This document shows, in pieces, positions 1 through 5,622 of a DNA stretch of 5,622 bases. The translations under genes were made by a program, and so were the position numbers. The notes under the pieces were generated by a model. That model did not search any database, had not been told where the DNA came from, and saw nothing but the letters and a program-made list of their open reading frames with translations. Each line of letters starts with the position of its first letter. Positions within the stretch are counted from its first letter, which is position 1. This DNA comes from Methanobacteriota archaeon (GTDB taxonomy: Archaea; Thermoplasmatota; Poseidoniia; MGIII; CG-Epi1): assembly GCA_003193815.1 (NCBI GenBank), contig PSPB01000095.1:1-5622 (forward strand), given 5' to 3'.

Positions 1-254
1 GTCCACGCTTCCTGATTCGCCTTGCCAGCCTCGAGATGCATCCGCTTGATGAGGGTGACCGCCTCGCCGCGACACGCGACGATTTCGCCATCGGCTACTG
101 CAACATCACCAAGTGCTGTACCGAGGTCTGCCCCGAGCACATCGAGATTACCGATAACGGCATTATCCCTCTCAAGGAGAGGGTCGTCGACGAATACTAC
201 GACCCGCTGCGCTGGCTCTGGCGCAACACCGTTGGCAAGGTTTTCGAAGCTTAA
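1..254 (+). CDS. sdhB: Succinate dehydrogenase/fumarate reductase iron-sulfur subunit, C-terminal fragment
   Basis: The gene runs in from the left edge; only its last 84 or so codons are present, in the frame whose first full codon is at 3, ending with TAA at 252-254. Seen: a Cys-rich block, GYCNITKCCTEVCP, with spacing C-x5-C-x3-C-P. In SdhB/FrdB proteins this is the second half of the ferredoxin-like C-terminal domain. There, two of these cysteines bind the [3Fe-4S] cluster near the quinone site and the last, before Pro, completes the [4Fe-4S] cluster. The preceding RFLIRLASLEMHP matches the helical stretch that usually lies before this block. An extra Cys sits next to the second ligand. 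The subunit passes electrons from the flavoprotein SdhA to quinone at the membrane. The N-terminal [2Fe-2S] domain and any sdhA/C/D genes would lie left of the window. A fumarate reductase role cannot be excluded from this fragment. Confidence 0.88.
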   Translation, partial: PRFLIRLASLEMHPLDEGDRLAATRDDFAIGYCNITKCCTEVCPEHIEITDNGIIPLKERVVDEYYDPLRWLWRNTVGKVFEA

Positions 255-685
255 CGGCGGCGGTGCAACAAGGCGACGAGCGCGATGCCCGTGGCGGCCG
301 CGAGGAGGCCCGGTCCGGGGACCTGCTCACCTGCCTCGATTTCGAATCTGCCGTCCGCGAAGTTGGTACCGTTCTTGGCGGCGGTCCAGCTCATTACGTA
401 CTTGCCGTCAGCCATCTCCTCGACCACTTTGCCATTGAAGATGAAGGTGCGCGAATCGCCTGCCGGAATCTCGATGGTCATATTCTGGTTGTCGAAGGTG
501 AATTCTGACCGTTCCTGCAGCGTGACAGTGTAGTTGGTGGTCTCATCGGCCTGGATGCCAAATTTTACCCTGAATTCCTCGCCTCCGAGTCCCTGGATAG
601 TGATATCGGATTGCTCAGTTACCTCGGGTTCCGCAGCCGCGACGGGAACCAGGAGCAGCACCATGGCCAGCACGATTGTTCGCAT
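251..685 (-). CDS. Small secreted/surface protein with archaeosortase-like C-terminal tail
   Basis: I do not recognise a named family for the body of this 144-residue protein. Seen: an N-terminal signal peptide (MRT, then a hydrophobic run to about residue 18, with likely cleavage in VAAA/EP). Next comes a roughly 100-residue region of alternating hydrophobic residues, rich in Thr, Glu and Asn, that reads like one Ig-like beta-sandwich. Three N-glycosylation sequons occur (NYT at 51, NMT at 68, NGT at 105). The tail has the tripartite form of a sorting signal: VPGPG (122-126), a hydrophobic helix (127-140) and a terminal HRRR. This resembles archaeal PGF-CTERM and bacterial PEP-CTERM tails, which are processed by archaeosortase/exosortase enzymes, so the mature protein is probably anchored outside the cell. 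ATG at 685 is chosen because it starts the signal peptide and lies about 27 bases after a TATA-like box. An internal Met at residue 8 is a weaker alternative. The ligand or role is unknown. Confidence 0.8.
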   Translation of the reverse strand: MRTIVLAMVLLLVPVAAAEPEVTEQSDITIQGLGGEEFRVKFGIQADETTNYTVTLQERSEFTFDNQNMTIEIPAGDSRTFIFNGKVVEEMADGKYVMSWTAAKNGTNFADGRFEIEAGEQVPGPGLLAAATGIALVALLHRRR

Positions 686-705
686 GGAAGGGGCTCGGCA
701 TTACA

Positions 706-720
706 GGCTTTAAGTTTTTG
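706..720 (-). promoter_or_regulatory. TATA-like promoter for the secreted-protein gene
   Basis: On the minus strand, CAAAAACTTAAAG (708-720) is an isolated AT-rich patch in GC-rich DNA. Its CTTAAA core is centred about 27 bases before the ATG at 685. Archaeal TATA boxes lie about 25-30 bases before the transcription start, so the transcript would begin at or next to the ATG (leaderless). No Shine-Dalgarno sequence is seen in the 15 bases before the ATG, which fits. Confidence 0.5.
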
Positions 721-748
721 GGAAAAGGTTGCCGCTCAACCGGCAGAC

Positions 749-766
749 GGAGGTGGGAGGTGGGAG
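749..766 (+). repeat. G-rich heptamer tandem repeat (GGAGGTG x 2.6)
   Basis: Two full copies and one partial copy of GGAGGTG lie in the 169-base divergent intergenic region between the secreted-protein gene and hutU. The run is G-rich on the + strand. It could be a regulator site, a weak G-quadruplex former, or simple low-complexity sequence; nothing here decides between them. Confidence 0.5.
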
Positions 767-824
767 TTGTCCACCGGGAGCAGCCACTTTTCAGTCCCGC
801 GCGGTAAAAAAGAATTGGGGTGAG

Positions 825-835
825 CCTGATAAACC
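825..835 (+). promoter_or_regulatory. Candidate TATA box for hutU
   Basis: CTGATAAACC is centred about 24-25 bases upstream of the hutU ATG at 855, the same spacing as in front of icd, which would give a leaderless or nearly leaderless message. A stronger AT patch, GTAAAAAAGAATT (804-816), lies about 45 bases upstream of the ATG and could be the real element, with a short leader of about 20 bases. No ribosome binding site is seen before 855. Confidence 0.35.
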
Positions 836-854
836 GCGGACCGCGTGCGCCGCC

Positions 855-2483
855 ATGGAACCCATCCGGGCGCCGCGTGGGAGCGAACTCAGCTGCAAGG
901 GCTGGGAGCAGGAAGCGGCGCTGCGGATGCTGATGAACAACCTCGACCCCGAAGTCGCGGAAAACCCGGACGAGCTAGTGGTCTACGGCGGCCGTGGCAA
1001 GGCGGCGCGCAACTGGGACTGCTACCACGCCATCGTCCGCGCATTGCGCGAGCTCGAAGGCGACGAGACGCTGCTGGTGCAATCGGGCAAGCCGGTCGGC
1101 GTCTTCCGCACGCATGCGGACGCACCGCGGGTGCTGATTGCCAACGCCAACCTGGTCGGCAACTGGGCGACCTGGGAGCACTTCCACGAGCTGGAGCGCA
1201 AGGGGCTGATGATGTATGGGCAGATGACTGCCGGCTCCTGGATTTACATCGGGTCGCAGGGTATTTTGCAGGGCACCTACGAGACCTTCGTCGAAGCCGG
1301 CCGCCAGCATTTCGACGGCTCGCTGGCAGGCCGCCTCATCGTCAGCGGCGGCCTCGGCGGAATGGGCGGCGCGCAGCCGCTCGCGGCGACGATGGCTGGC
1401 GATGTTGACCGTAGCCGCATCGAGAAGCGGCTCGTGAGCGACTACTGCGACGAAATCAGCGACGAAATTGACGCGGCGATTGACCTCGCGCTCAAGTGGC
1501 GCGATGCGGGCAAGGCTCGCAGCGTCGGCGTCGTCGCCAACGCCGCCGACCTGCTCGAGCGGCTCATCAAGCGCGACGTCATTCCCGATTTGCTGACCGA
1601 CCAGACCTCGGCGCATGACCCGCTTAACGGCTACGTCCCGCGTGGGCTCTCGCTCGACGAAGCACTGGCACTGCGCGAAAGCGACGCCGCGGCATACCAG
1701 CAGCGCAGCCTGGCAACGATGGCGGACCACGTGCGCGCGATGCTCAGCCTGCAAAAACGGGGCGCGCACACTTTTGATTACGGCAACAACCTCAGGGCTG
1801 GCGCGCAGGAAGCGGGGGTCGCGAACGCGTTCGACTTCCCCGGCTTCGTCCCGGCGTATGTGCGGCCGCTCTTCTGCGAAGGCAAGGGGCCGTTCCGCTG
1901 GGTGGCACTGAGCGGCGACCCCGCGGACCTGGCCGCCACCGACGACGTGATTCTCGAGCTGTTCCCCGATAATGAGCCGCTTGTGCGCTGGATAACCATG
2001 GCACAGGAGAAAATCAAATTCCAGGGACTGCCGGCGCGCATCTGCTGGCTCGGCTACGGCGACCGTGCGAAAGCAGGACTGGCCTTCAACAAACTCGTCG
2101 CTTCAGGCAAGGTGAGCGCACCCATCGTGATTGGGCGCGACCACCTCGACTGCGGCTCGGTCGCGAGCCCGAACCGCGAGACCGAAGCGATGCGCGACGG
2201 CAGCGACGCGGTCGCCGACTGGCCGCTGCTCAACGCGATGCTCAACGTCGCGGCCGGCGCAACCTGGGTCAGCTTCCACCACGGCGGCGGCGTCGGCATC
2301 GGCTATTCGCTCCACGCTGGGATGGTCGTCGTCGCTGACGGCACCGACGCAGCAGCGGTGCGGCTCGAGCGAGTGCTGACGACCGACCCCGGGACCGGCG
2401 TCATGCGGCACGTCGACGCCGGCTACGACCGCGCCCGCGAGGTGGCCGACGAGCACGACCTGCAAGTCGGGCTGGTCGATTGA
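855..2483 (+). CDS. hutU: Urocanate hydratase (urocanase)
   Basis: Converts urocanate to 4-imidazolone-5-propanoate, the second step of histidine degradation; a cytoplasmic homodimer using tightly bound NAD+ as electrophile. The 542-residue product aligns over its whole length with bacterial HutU (about 550-560 residues). Seen: YGG (44-46), LVQSGKPVG (74-82), [19 protein letters not shown] (119-137), the glycine-rich NAD motif [10 protein letters not shown] (165-174), [12 protein letters not shown] (249-260), FDYGNN (307-312), the Cys of ARICWLG (Cys397, matching the active-site Cys410 of Pseudomonas putida), [10 protein letters not shown] (426-435) and FHHGGGVG (474-481). ATG 855 is preferred over an in-frame TTG at 729 because family homology starts at [10 protein letters not shown]; the upstream codons look non-coding. 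One oddity: six residues that normally follow the glycine motif, including strand beta-2, are absent and the NAD-ribose Glu is Asp183. No hutH, hutI or hutG is in the window. Confidence 0.96.
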   Translation: MEPIRAPRGSELSCKGWEQEAALRMLMNNLDPEVAENPDELVVYGGRGKAARNWDCYHAIVRALRELEGDETLLVQSGKPVGVFRTHADAPRVLIANANLVGNWATWEHFHELERKGLMMYGQMTAGSWIYIGSQGILQGTYETFVEAGRQHFDGSLAGRLIVSGGLGGMGGAQPLAATMAGDVDRSRIEKRLVSDYCDEISDEIDAAIDLALKWRDAGKARSVGVVANAADLLERLIKRDVIPDLLTDQTSAHDPLNGYVPRGLSLDEALALRESDAAAYQQRSLATMADHVRAMLSLQKRGAHTFDYGNNLRAGAQEAGVANAFDFPGFVPAYVRPLFCEGKGPFRWVALSGDPADLAATDDVILELFPDNEPLVRWITMAQEKIKFQGLPARICWLGYGDRAKAGLAFNKLVASGKVSAPIVIGRDHLDCGSVASPNRETEAMRDGSDAVADWPLLNAMLNVAAGATWVSFHHGGGVGIGYSLHAGMVVVADGTDAAAVRLERVLTTDPGTGVMRHVDAGYDRAREVADEHDLQVGLVD

Positions 2484-2490
2484 GCACCGC

Positions 2491-3339
2491 ATGAACCTCA
2501 TCCTCGCGTCGCAAGCCGACAGCGCCGCGCTCAACCTGCGCGAGCGGCTGCTTGAGCTCGGGAACTGGCGCGAAGATGGCGAATTCCAGGGCAGCCCCGT
2601 ATGGCGGCTCGTCGACGGCGGTGGCAGCTTCTGCGCACCGGACACCCACATGGCGACACTCGCAGAGCTGCACCTCCACGCCGAAAACATCGACCGCGAG
2701 TGGGCGGCGCAGTTCGGCGAAAGCCCCGAATGCATCGCATTCCTGTCGCGCCACAAGGCGGCCAGCGGGCGACCGAGCCTGACGGTGCACCCTGTCGGCA
2801 ACTGGGGCGGTGCCGACTACGGCGGAACGCCCGGCGCGGTCTCGGGGACCGCGCCGGGCTGGATGACCGGGCTGCTGCTCGCCATCACCCGCACCGCGCC
2901 CGCCGGCTACCAGGCCTGCTTCGAAGCGACGCACCACGGGCCGCTGCTCGAAACGCCGGCCTTCTTCGTCGAAATCGGCTCCGACGAGAGTCGCTGGGAA
3001 TTGCGCGAGCCGGCCGAAGTGCTAGCGCGGGCGCTGCTCGCGCTCGAGCCGGCGAGTGGCATCGCACTCGTCGGCATCGGCGGCGGCCACTACACCCCAC
3101 GCTTCAGCGACATCGCGCTCAAACGCGAAGCGATTTTCGGCCACATGGTCCCGAAATACGCGCTCGAGCAGCTGACGCCGGAGCTGCTGCGGTCGGCGCT
3201 CGAGCGCTCGGGGGCCCGGGCGATTTACTTGCACCGCAAGGGGATGCCGAAATCCGCCGTCACGCGCTGGCGCGACTGGGCCGGGAAAAATAGCATCGCA
3301 ATCGTCAGCTCGAAAGAGCTGCCGCAGCGTGAAAAATAG
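2491..3339 (+). CDS. dtdA: D-aminoacyl-tRNA deacylase, archaeal type (DtdA/DTD2)
   Basis: Hydrolyses the ester bond of tRNAs mischarged with D-amino acids, so protecting translation; the archaeal/plant DTD2 enzyme (GEK1 family, unrelated in fold to bacterial DTD) is also known to clear aldehyde-modified D-aminoacyl-tRNAs. At 282 residues it has the usual family length. Seen in order: N-terminal MNLILASQADSAALN, HPVGNWGGADYGG (100-112), FEATHHGP (144-151), FFVEIGS (158-164), GIGGGHYTPRF (195-205), FGHMVPKYA (216-224) and KGMPKS (250-255). These His/Gly-rich blocks are the family signature. It starts 7 bases after the hutU stop with no Shine-Dalgarno sequence and no TATA-like element in front, so it is probably co-transcribed with hutU and translated by re-initiation. 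The pairing may reflect shared amino-acid housekeeping or mere packing of genes. Confidence 0.95.
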   Translation: MNLILASQADSAALNLRERLLELGNWREDGEFQGSPVWRLVDGGGSFCAPDTHMATLAELHLHAENIDREWAAQFGESPECIAFLSRHKAASGRPSLTVHPVGNWGGADYGGTPGAVSGTAPGWMTGLLLAITRTAPAGYQACFEATHHGPLLETPAFFVEIGSDESRWELREPAEVLARALLALEPASGIALVGIGGGHYTPRFSDIALKREAIFGHMVPKYALEQLTPELLRSALERSGARAIYLHRKGMPKSAVTRWRDWAGKNSIAIVSSKELPQREK

Positions 3340-3365
3340 ACTGAAAATTTCTCGAAGACCAGTAT

Positions 3366-3371
3366 AAAAAA
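3366..3371 (-). terminator. T-run terminator after the NOG1 gene
   Basis: On the minus strand the NOG1 stop (3380-3378) is followed after six bases by T6 and then ATAC, in a 38-base AT-rich gap between convergent genes. Archaeal transcription commonly ends at such U-runs without a hairpin. No comparable T-run follows dtdA on the + strand. Confidence 0.4.
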
Positions 3372-3377
3372 TCTGAA

Positions 3378-3947
3378 CTAGCCCGGGAGGAGCATCGCAA
3401 TGACCGCCTGCTTGAGTTCATCAACGCCAGTTCCTTCCGTAGCCGAGACCGCCAGCGCACCCTCCCCCGGGGGCGCCTCCTGCTCCAGATCGAACTTACC
3501 ATGCACCTCCAGCCAGGGCGCCTGCGGGTAGCGCGCGCGCAGCTCGGCGCGCAGCGCTTGCTGGACTTCGAGCGGGTAGCCCGAAGTCCCCGAAGCGTCC
3601 GTCACGAACACAATAGCGGGCGCCAGATGCTCGAGCGCTGCGAGCCCCTGTTTCTCGATGTTGTTGCGCTCCGCGTCAGGACGGTCGAGCAGCCCCGGGG
3701 TGTCGAGCACCTGTATCGTCTGGTAGCGGGCGGTGATGTGCCCCAGGCTCACCGACTTCGTCGTGAACGGGTATTCGCGCACCGCAGGTCGGCCAGTGGA
3801 AATGGCGCGCACCAGACTCGATTTGCCAACGTTGGGCGCGCCCGCCATCGCCACCAGCGGCGTTTCCGGGTCGACCGCCGGTAGCTTGCGCAGCACCGAC
3901 CGGGCGTCGCGCAGGAATTCCAGCCGGTCGGCGACCTGCCGCACCAC
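3378..3947 (-). CDS. NOG1-family GTPase, GTP-binding domain (C-terminal part of a frameshifted gene)
   Basis: NOG1 is a GTPase needed for large ribosomal subunit assembly, conserved in archaea and eukaryotes. This piece carries the G domain: G1 GAPNVGKSSL (36-45 counted from the GTG at 3947), the NOG1-typical YPFTTKSVSLGH carrying G2, G3 DTPGLLDRP, and G5 AVSATEGTG. The protein ends soon after the G domain, as archaeal NOG1 does. The GTG at 3947 is only the first available start: homology continues upstream in this frame through QLQKQGYGRLTSVV to about 3983, where it must join the N-terminal piece at 3953-4321. Odd: G4, normally NKxD, reads GKFD (3489-3500). Reading through the frameshift would give about 314 residues, close to the usual archaeal length. 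Convergent with dtdA, ending 38 bases from its stop. Confidence 0.85.
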   Translation of the reverse strand: MVRQVADRLEFLRDARSVLRKLPAVDPETPLVAMAGAPNVGKSSLVRAISTGRPAVREYPFTTKSVSLGHITARYQTIQVLDTPGLLDRPDAERNNIEKQGLAALEHLAPAIVFVTDASGTSGYPLEVQQALRAELRARYPQAPWLEVHGKFDLEQEAPPGEGALAVSATEGTGVDELKQAVIAMLLPG

Positions 3948-3952
3948 CGAAG

Positions 3953-4321
3953 TCAGGCGTCCGTAGCCCTGCTTCTGGAGCTGCGCGCCCGTTCGCCGCG
4001 GGCGCGCGCCGCCTGCGACGTGAAGCGACTGCCCAGCTTCTGGAGCTGTTTGCGCGCCCAGTCGACGCCGCCCAGCGACTGCCGCAGCTCGTCCAGCCCG
4101 ACGGAAAGGTCGACGATGTCGCGGTCGAACGGGTGCAGCTGGTCCAGGCTCGGGAAATCGTCGACAATCGCGCCGAGCGTCGCCGCAAGGTTGTCGGAGA
4201 GCGAAGAGAGCTTGCGCGCAGCGTTGTCGGAAGCGCCGCTGCGCTTCTTCGCGGCGCGGTGGAGCGCCCGCTCGACGAGTTGCTCTGCATCTAGTATCTC
4301 GGGCAGCGGGCGCCAGTCCAT
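3953..4321 (-). CDS. NOG1-family GTPase, N-terminal helical domain (5' part of a frameshifted gene)
   Basis: This 122-codon frame is the amino-terminal part of the same NOG1 gene. Seen: a mostly helical region with the conserved block DDFPSLDQLHPFDRDIVDL (54-72), then LDELRQSLGGVDWARKQLQKL (77-97), which precedes the G domain in NOG1 proteins. After about residue 112 the sequence turns to low-complexity Arg/Ser and stops at a TGA that is not part of the family pattern, while the homologous continuation lies in the other frame. The ATG at 4321 is 26 bases downstream of the icd stop, on the same strand, so an icd-NOG1 transcript is likely. A weak TATA-like TTTAGA (4342-4347) about 24 bases upstream could give a separate start. 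No Shine-Dalgarno sequence is seen. Confidence 0.8.
   Translation of the reverse strand: MDWRPLPEILDAEQLVERALHRAAKKRSGASDNAARKLSSLSDNLAATLGAIVDDFPSLDQLHPFDRDIVDLSVGLDELRQSLGGVDWARKQLQKLGSRFTSQAARARGERARSSRSRATDA
3971..4048. repeat. 13-bp direct repeat pair inside NOG1 (3971-3983 and 4036-4048), at the frameshift
   Basis: GCTTCTGGAGCTG occurs twice on the + strand, 65 bases apart. Each copy is followed by (TTTG)CGCGCCC, and the copy nearer 3971 lacks the four bases TTTG. On the minus strand both copies encode Gln-Leu-Gln-Lys, but in different frames. The switch from the N-terminal to the GTPase frame is a net loss of one base (equivalently four) and fits best at about 3983-3984. Confidence 0.75.
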
Positions 4322-4347
4322 GCTGGCGCGAAAACAGGGGGTCTAAA

Positions 4348-5574
4348 TCACATGTGGTCGATGACGGCCTGCCCGAACTCGCTGCACTTCAGCAGCGTCG
4401 CGCCCTCCATCAGCCGGTGGAAATCGTAGGTGACGCTGCGCGCCGTGATGGCGCCTGCGATGCCGCGGATGACCAGGTCGGCCGCCTCGTTCCAGCCCAG
4501 GTAGCGCAGCATCATCTCGCCGCTCAGGATTACCGAGCCGGGGTTCACCTTGTCCTGCCCCGCATATTTCGGCGCGGTGCCGTGCGTCGCCTCGAAGAGC
4601 GCGTGGCCGGTGTCATAGTTGATGTTGGCGCCCGGCGCGATGCCGATGCCACCCACCTGCGCCGCCAGCGCGTCGGAGATGTAATCGCCGTTCAGGTTCA
4701 TCGTCGTCAGCACGCTGTATTCGCGCGGGCGCGTTAGCAATTGCTGGAGCATCGCGTCGGCGATGACGTCCTTGATGATGATGTCACGGCCCGTCTCCGG
4801 ATTCTTGAGCGTGCACCACGGCCCTCCATCCAGCTCGGTCGCGCCGAATTCGGCCTTTGCGAGCGCGTAGCCCCAGTCGCGGAAGCCGCCTTCCGTGAAT
4901 TTCATGATATTGCCCTTATGGACCAGCGTCACGTTGGGCTGGTCGTGCGCGATTGCGTGTCGCAGCGCGGCGCGCACGATGCGCTCGGTGCCTTCGCGCG
5001 AGATGGGCTTGATGCCAATACTCGAGCTGTCGGGAAACCGGATTTTGGTGACGCCCATCTCTGACTGCAGGAATTCGATAACCTTGTGCACCGCGTCCGA
5101 GCCGGCTTCCCACTCGATGCCGGCGTAGACGTCCTCCGAGTTTTCGCGGAAGATTATCATGTCGACCGCGCCCGGGTCCTTTACCGGGCTGGGAACGCCC
5201 TCGAACCAGCGGATGGGGCGGACGCAGGCGAACAGGTCCAGCTGCTGCCGCAGCGTCACGTTAAGCGAACGGAAGCCGCCTCCGACCGGTGTCGTCAGCG
5301 GCCCCTTCAAGGCGACAAGCTGGGTGCGAATCGCCTCCAGGGTCGCTTCCGGCAGCCACTCGCCGGTCGCGGCGTGCGCCGCTTCGCCCGCAAGCACTTC
5401 CCGCCAGGCGATGCAGCGCTGGTCGCCGTAGGCGCGCGCGACCGCCGCGTCGAGCACGTTGCGCGCGACCGGCGTCACATCGTGACCGATTCCGTCGCCG
5501 ATAATCAGCGGGATTATCGGCTCGTCCGGAACGGCGAGTTCACCGTCGCGGCAGGTAATCGTCGCCGGGGCCAT
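4348..5574 (-). CDS. icd: NADP-dependent isocitrate dehydrogenase
   Basis: Oxidatively decarboxylates isocitrate to 2-oxoglutarate in the TCA cycle, in the cytoplasm, with a divalent metal. The 408-residue product is collinear with Escherichia coli Icd (416 residues). Substrate residues are all present: Ser103, Asn105, Arg109 (RSLNVTLRQ), Arg119, Arg143, Tyr150 (VYAGIEW), Lys220 (HKGNIMKFT), Asp273, Asp297 and Asp301 (NGDYISDAL). Cofactor residues Lys336-Tyr337 ([13 protein letters not shown]), Tyr383 and Arg387 (VTYDFHRL) match those that select NADP over NAD in E. coli. A two-residue insertion lies in [11 protein letters not shown]. Ser103 matches the serine phosphorylated by AceK in enterobacteria, but it also binds substrate, so its presence does not imply that regulation. 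ATG 5574 is chosen because the short lead-in before [16 protein letters not shown] fits the family and the ATG lies 24 bases after a TATA box. First gene of a probable icd-NOG1 unit. Confidence 0.97.
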   Translation of the reverse strand: MAPATITCRDGELAVPDEPIIPLIIGDGIGHDVTPVARNVLDAAVARAYGDQRCIAWREVLAGEAAHAATGEWLPEATLEAIRTQLVALKGPLTTPVGGGFRSLNVTLRQQLDLFACVRPIRWFEGVPSPVKDPGAVDMIIFRENSEDVYAGIEWEAGSDAVHKVIEFLQSEMGVTKIRFPDSSSIGIKPISREGTERIVRAALRHAIAHDQPNVTLVHKGNIMKFTEGGFRDWGYALAKAEFGATELDGGPWCTLKNPETGRDIIIKDVIADAMLQQLLTRPREYSVLTTMNLNGDYISDALAAQVGGIGIAPGANINYDTGHALFEATHGTAPKYAGQDKVNPGSVILSGEMMLRYLGWNEAADLVIRGIAGAITARSVTYDFHRLMEGATLLKCSEFGQAVIDHM

Positions 5575-5593
5575 CGCTCGCCCATTCGCGTGA

Positions 5594-5602
5594 GTATAAA
5601 CC
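5594..5602 (-). promoter_or_regulatory. TATA box for icd
   Basis: On the minus strand GGTTTATAC contains TTTATA (5595-5600), close to the archaeal TTTAWATA consensus, centred about 24 bases upstream of the icd ATG at 5574. That spacing predicts transcription starting at or beside the ATG. The 20 bases before the ATG have no Shine-Dalgarno sequence, in keeping with leaderless translation. Confidence 0.6.
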
Positions 5603-5622
5603 GGCTACTGCTTTATTCCCGC

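Noticed and set aside
22..438. 138-codon + frame over the sdhB end and the secreted-protein gene
   Set aside because: It is Ser/Arg/Pro-rich with no motif, and it overlaps one conserved gene and one gene with clear signal-peptide and tail features.
975..1769. 264-codon open frame on the minus strand inside hutU
   Set aside because: It lies wholly antisense to strongly conserved hutU. Long antisense frames are expected in GC-rich genes with biased third positions, and the translation shows no family motif.
2103..2937. Long minus-strand frames (232 and 178 codons) spanning the end of hutU and dtdA
   Set aside because: They are antisense to two conserved genes, with low-complexity Arg/Ala/Gly translations and no recognisable domain.
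2601..3293. 230-codon + frame overlapping dtdA
   Set aside because: It is an Arg/Ala-rich out-of-frame shadow of dtdA, whose own frame carries all the family motifs.
3361..3372. AGTATAAAAAAT as a + strand TATA box
   Set aside because: No credible + strand gene starts about 25 bases downstream, where the antisense of NOG1 lies. The patch is better explained as the NOG1 terminator.
3676..4290. 204-codon minus-strand frame crossing the NOG1 break
   Set aside because: It spans the frameshift but its translation is low-complexity Arg/Ala/Gly. The NOG1 motifs lie in the other two frames, so it is not the bridging product.
4348..5574. icd as a recent bacterial transfer regulated by an AceK-like kinase, because it resembles E. 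coli Icd
   Set aside because: This Icd family is widespread in archaea as well. The serine at 103 is a substrate ligand conserved without AceK, and codon use looks like that of its neighbours.

Overview
The window looks like a GC-rich archaeal chromosome fragment, most likely from an uncultured planktonic euryarchaeon of the Thermoplasmatota (Marine Group II/III type). The domain assignment rests on an archaeal-type D-aminoacyl-tRNA deacylase (DtdA/GEK1 family), an archaeal-style NOG1 ribosome-assembly GTPase, a small secreted protein with an archaeosortase-type C-terminal tail, and TATA-like boxes 24-27 bases upstream of start codons with no Shine-Dalgarno sequence. The group-level assignment is an inference and is much less certain than the domain.

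Layout. Positions 1-254 (+) hold the C-terminal end of a succinate dehydrogenase/fumarate reductase iron-sulfur subunit. It converges on, and shares a TTAA stop overlap with, a small secreted or surface protein at 251-685 (-). A 169-base divergent promoter region (686-854) separates that gene from a probable two-gene unit on the + strand: urocanate hydratase hutU (855-2483) followed 7 bases later by dtdA (2491-3339). A 38-base AT-rich gap then separates this unit from a convergent minus-strand unit. In transcription order that unit is NADP-type isocitrate dehydrogenase icd (5574-4348) and, 26 bases later, a NOG1-family GTPase (4321-3378) that is split by a frameshift near 3983. The last 48 bases carry the icd promoter.

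Function. The content is mostly core metabolism and translation: TCA cycle (SdhB, Icd), histidine degradation (HutU), D-amino acid removal from tRNA (DtdA) and large-subunit assembly (NOG1). I see no mobile element, CRISPR array, RNA gene or defence system, and no new multi-gene system. The points most worth checking are inside known genes: a six-residue gap in the NAD-binding Rossmann region of HutU, the NOG1 frameshift sitting on one copy of a 13-bp direct repeat, a degenerate G4 motif in the same GTPase, and a PGP variant of the surface-sorting tail.
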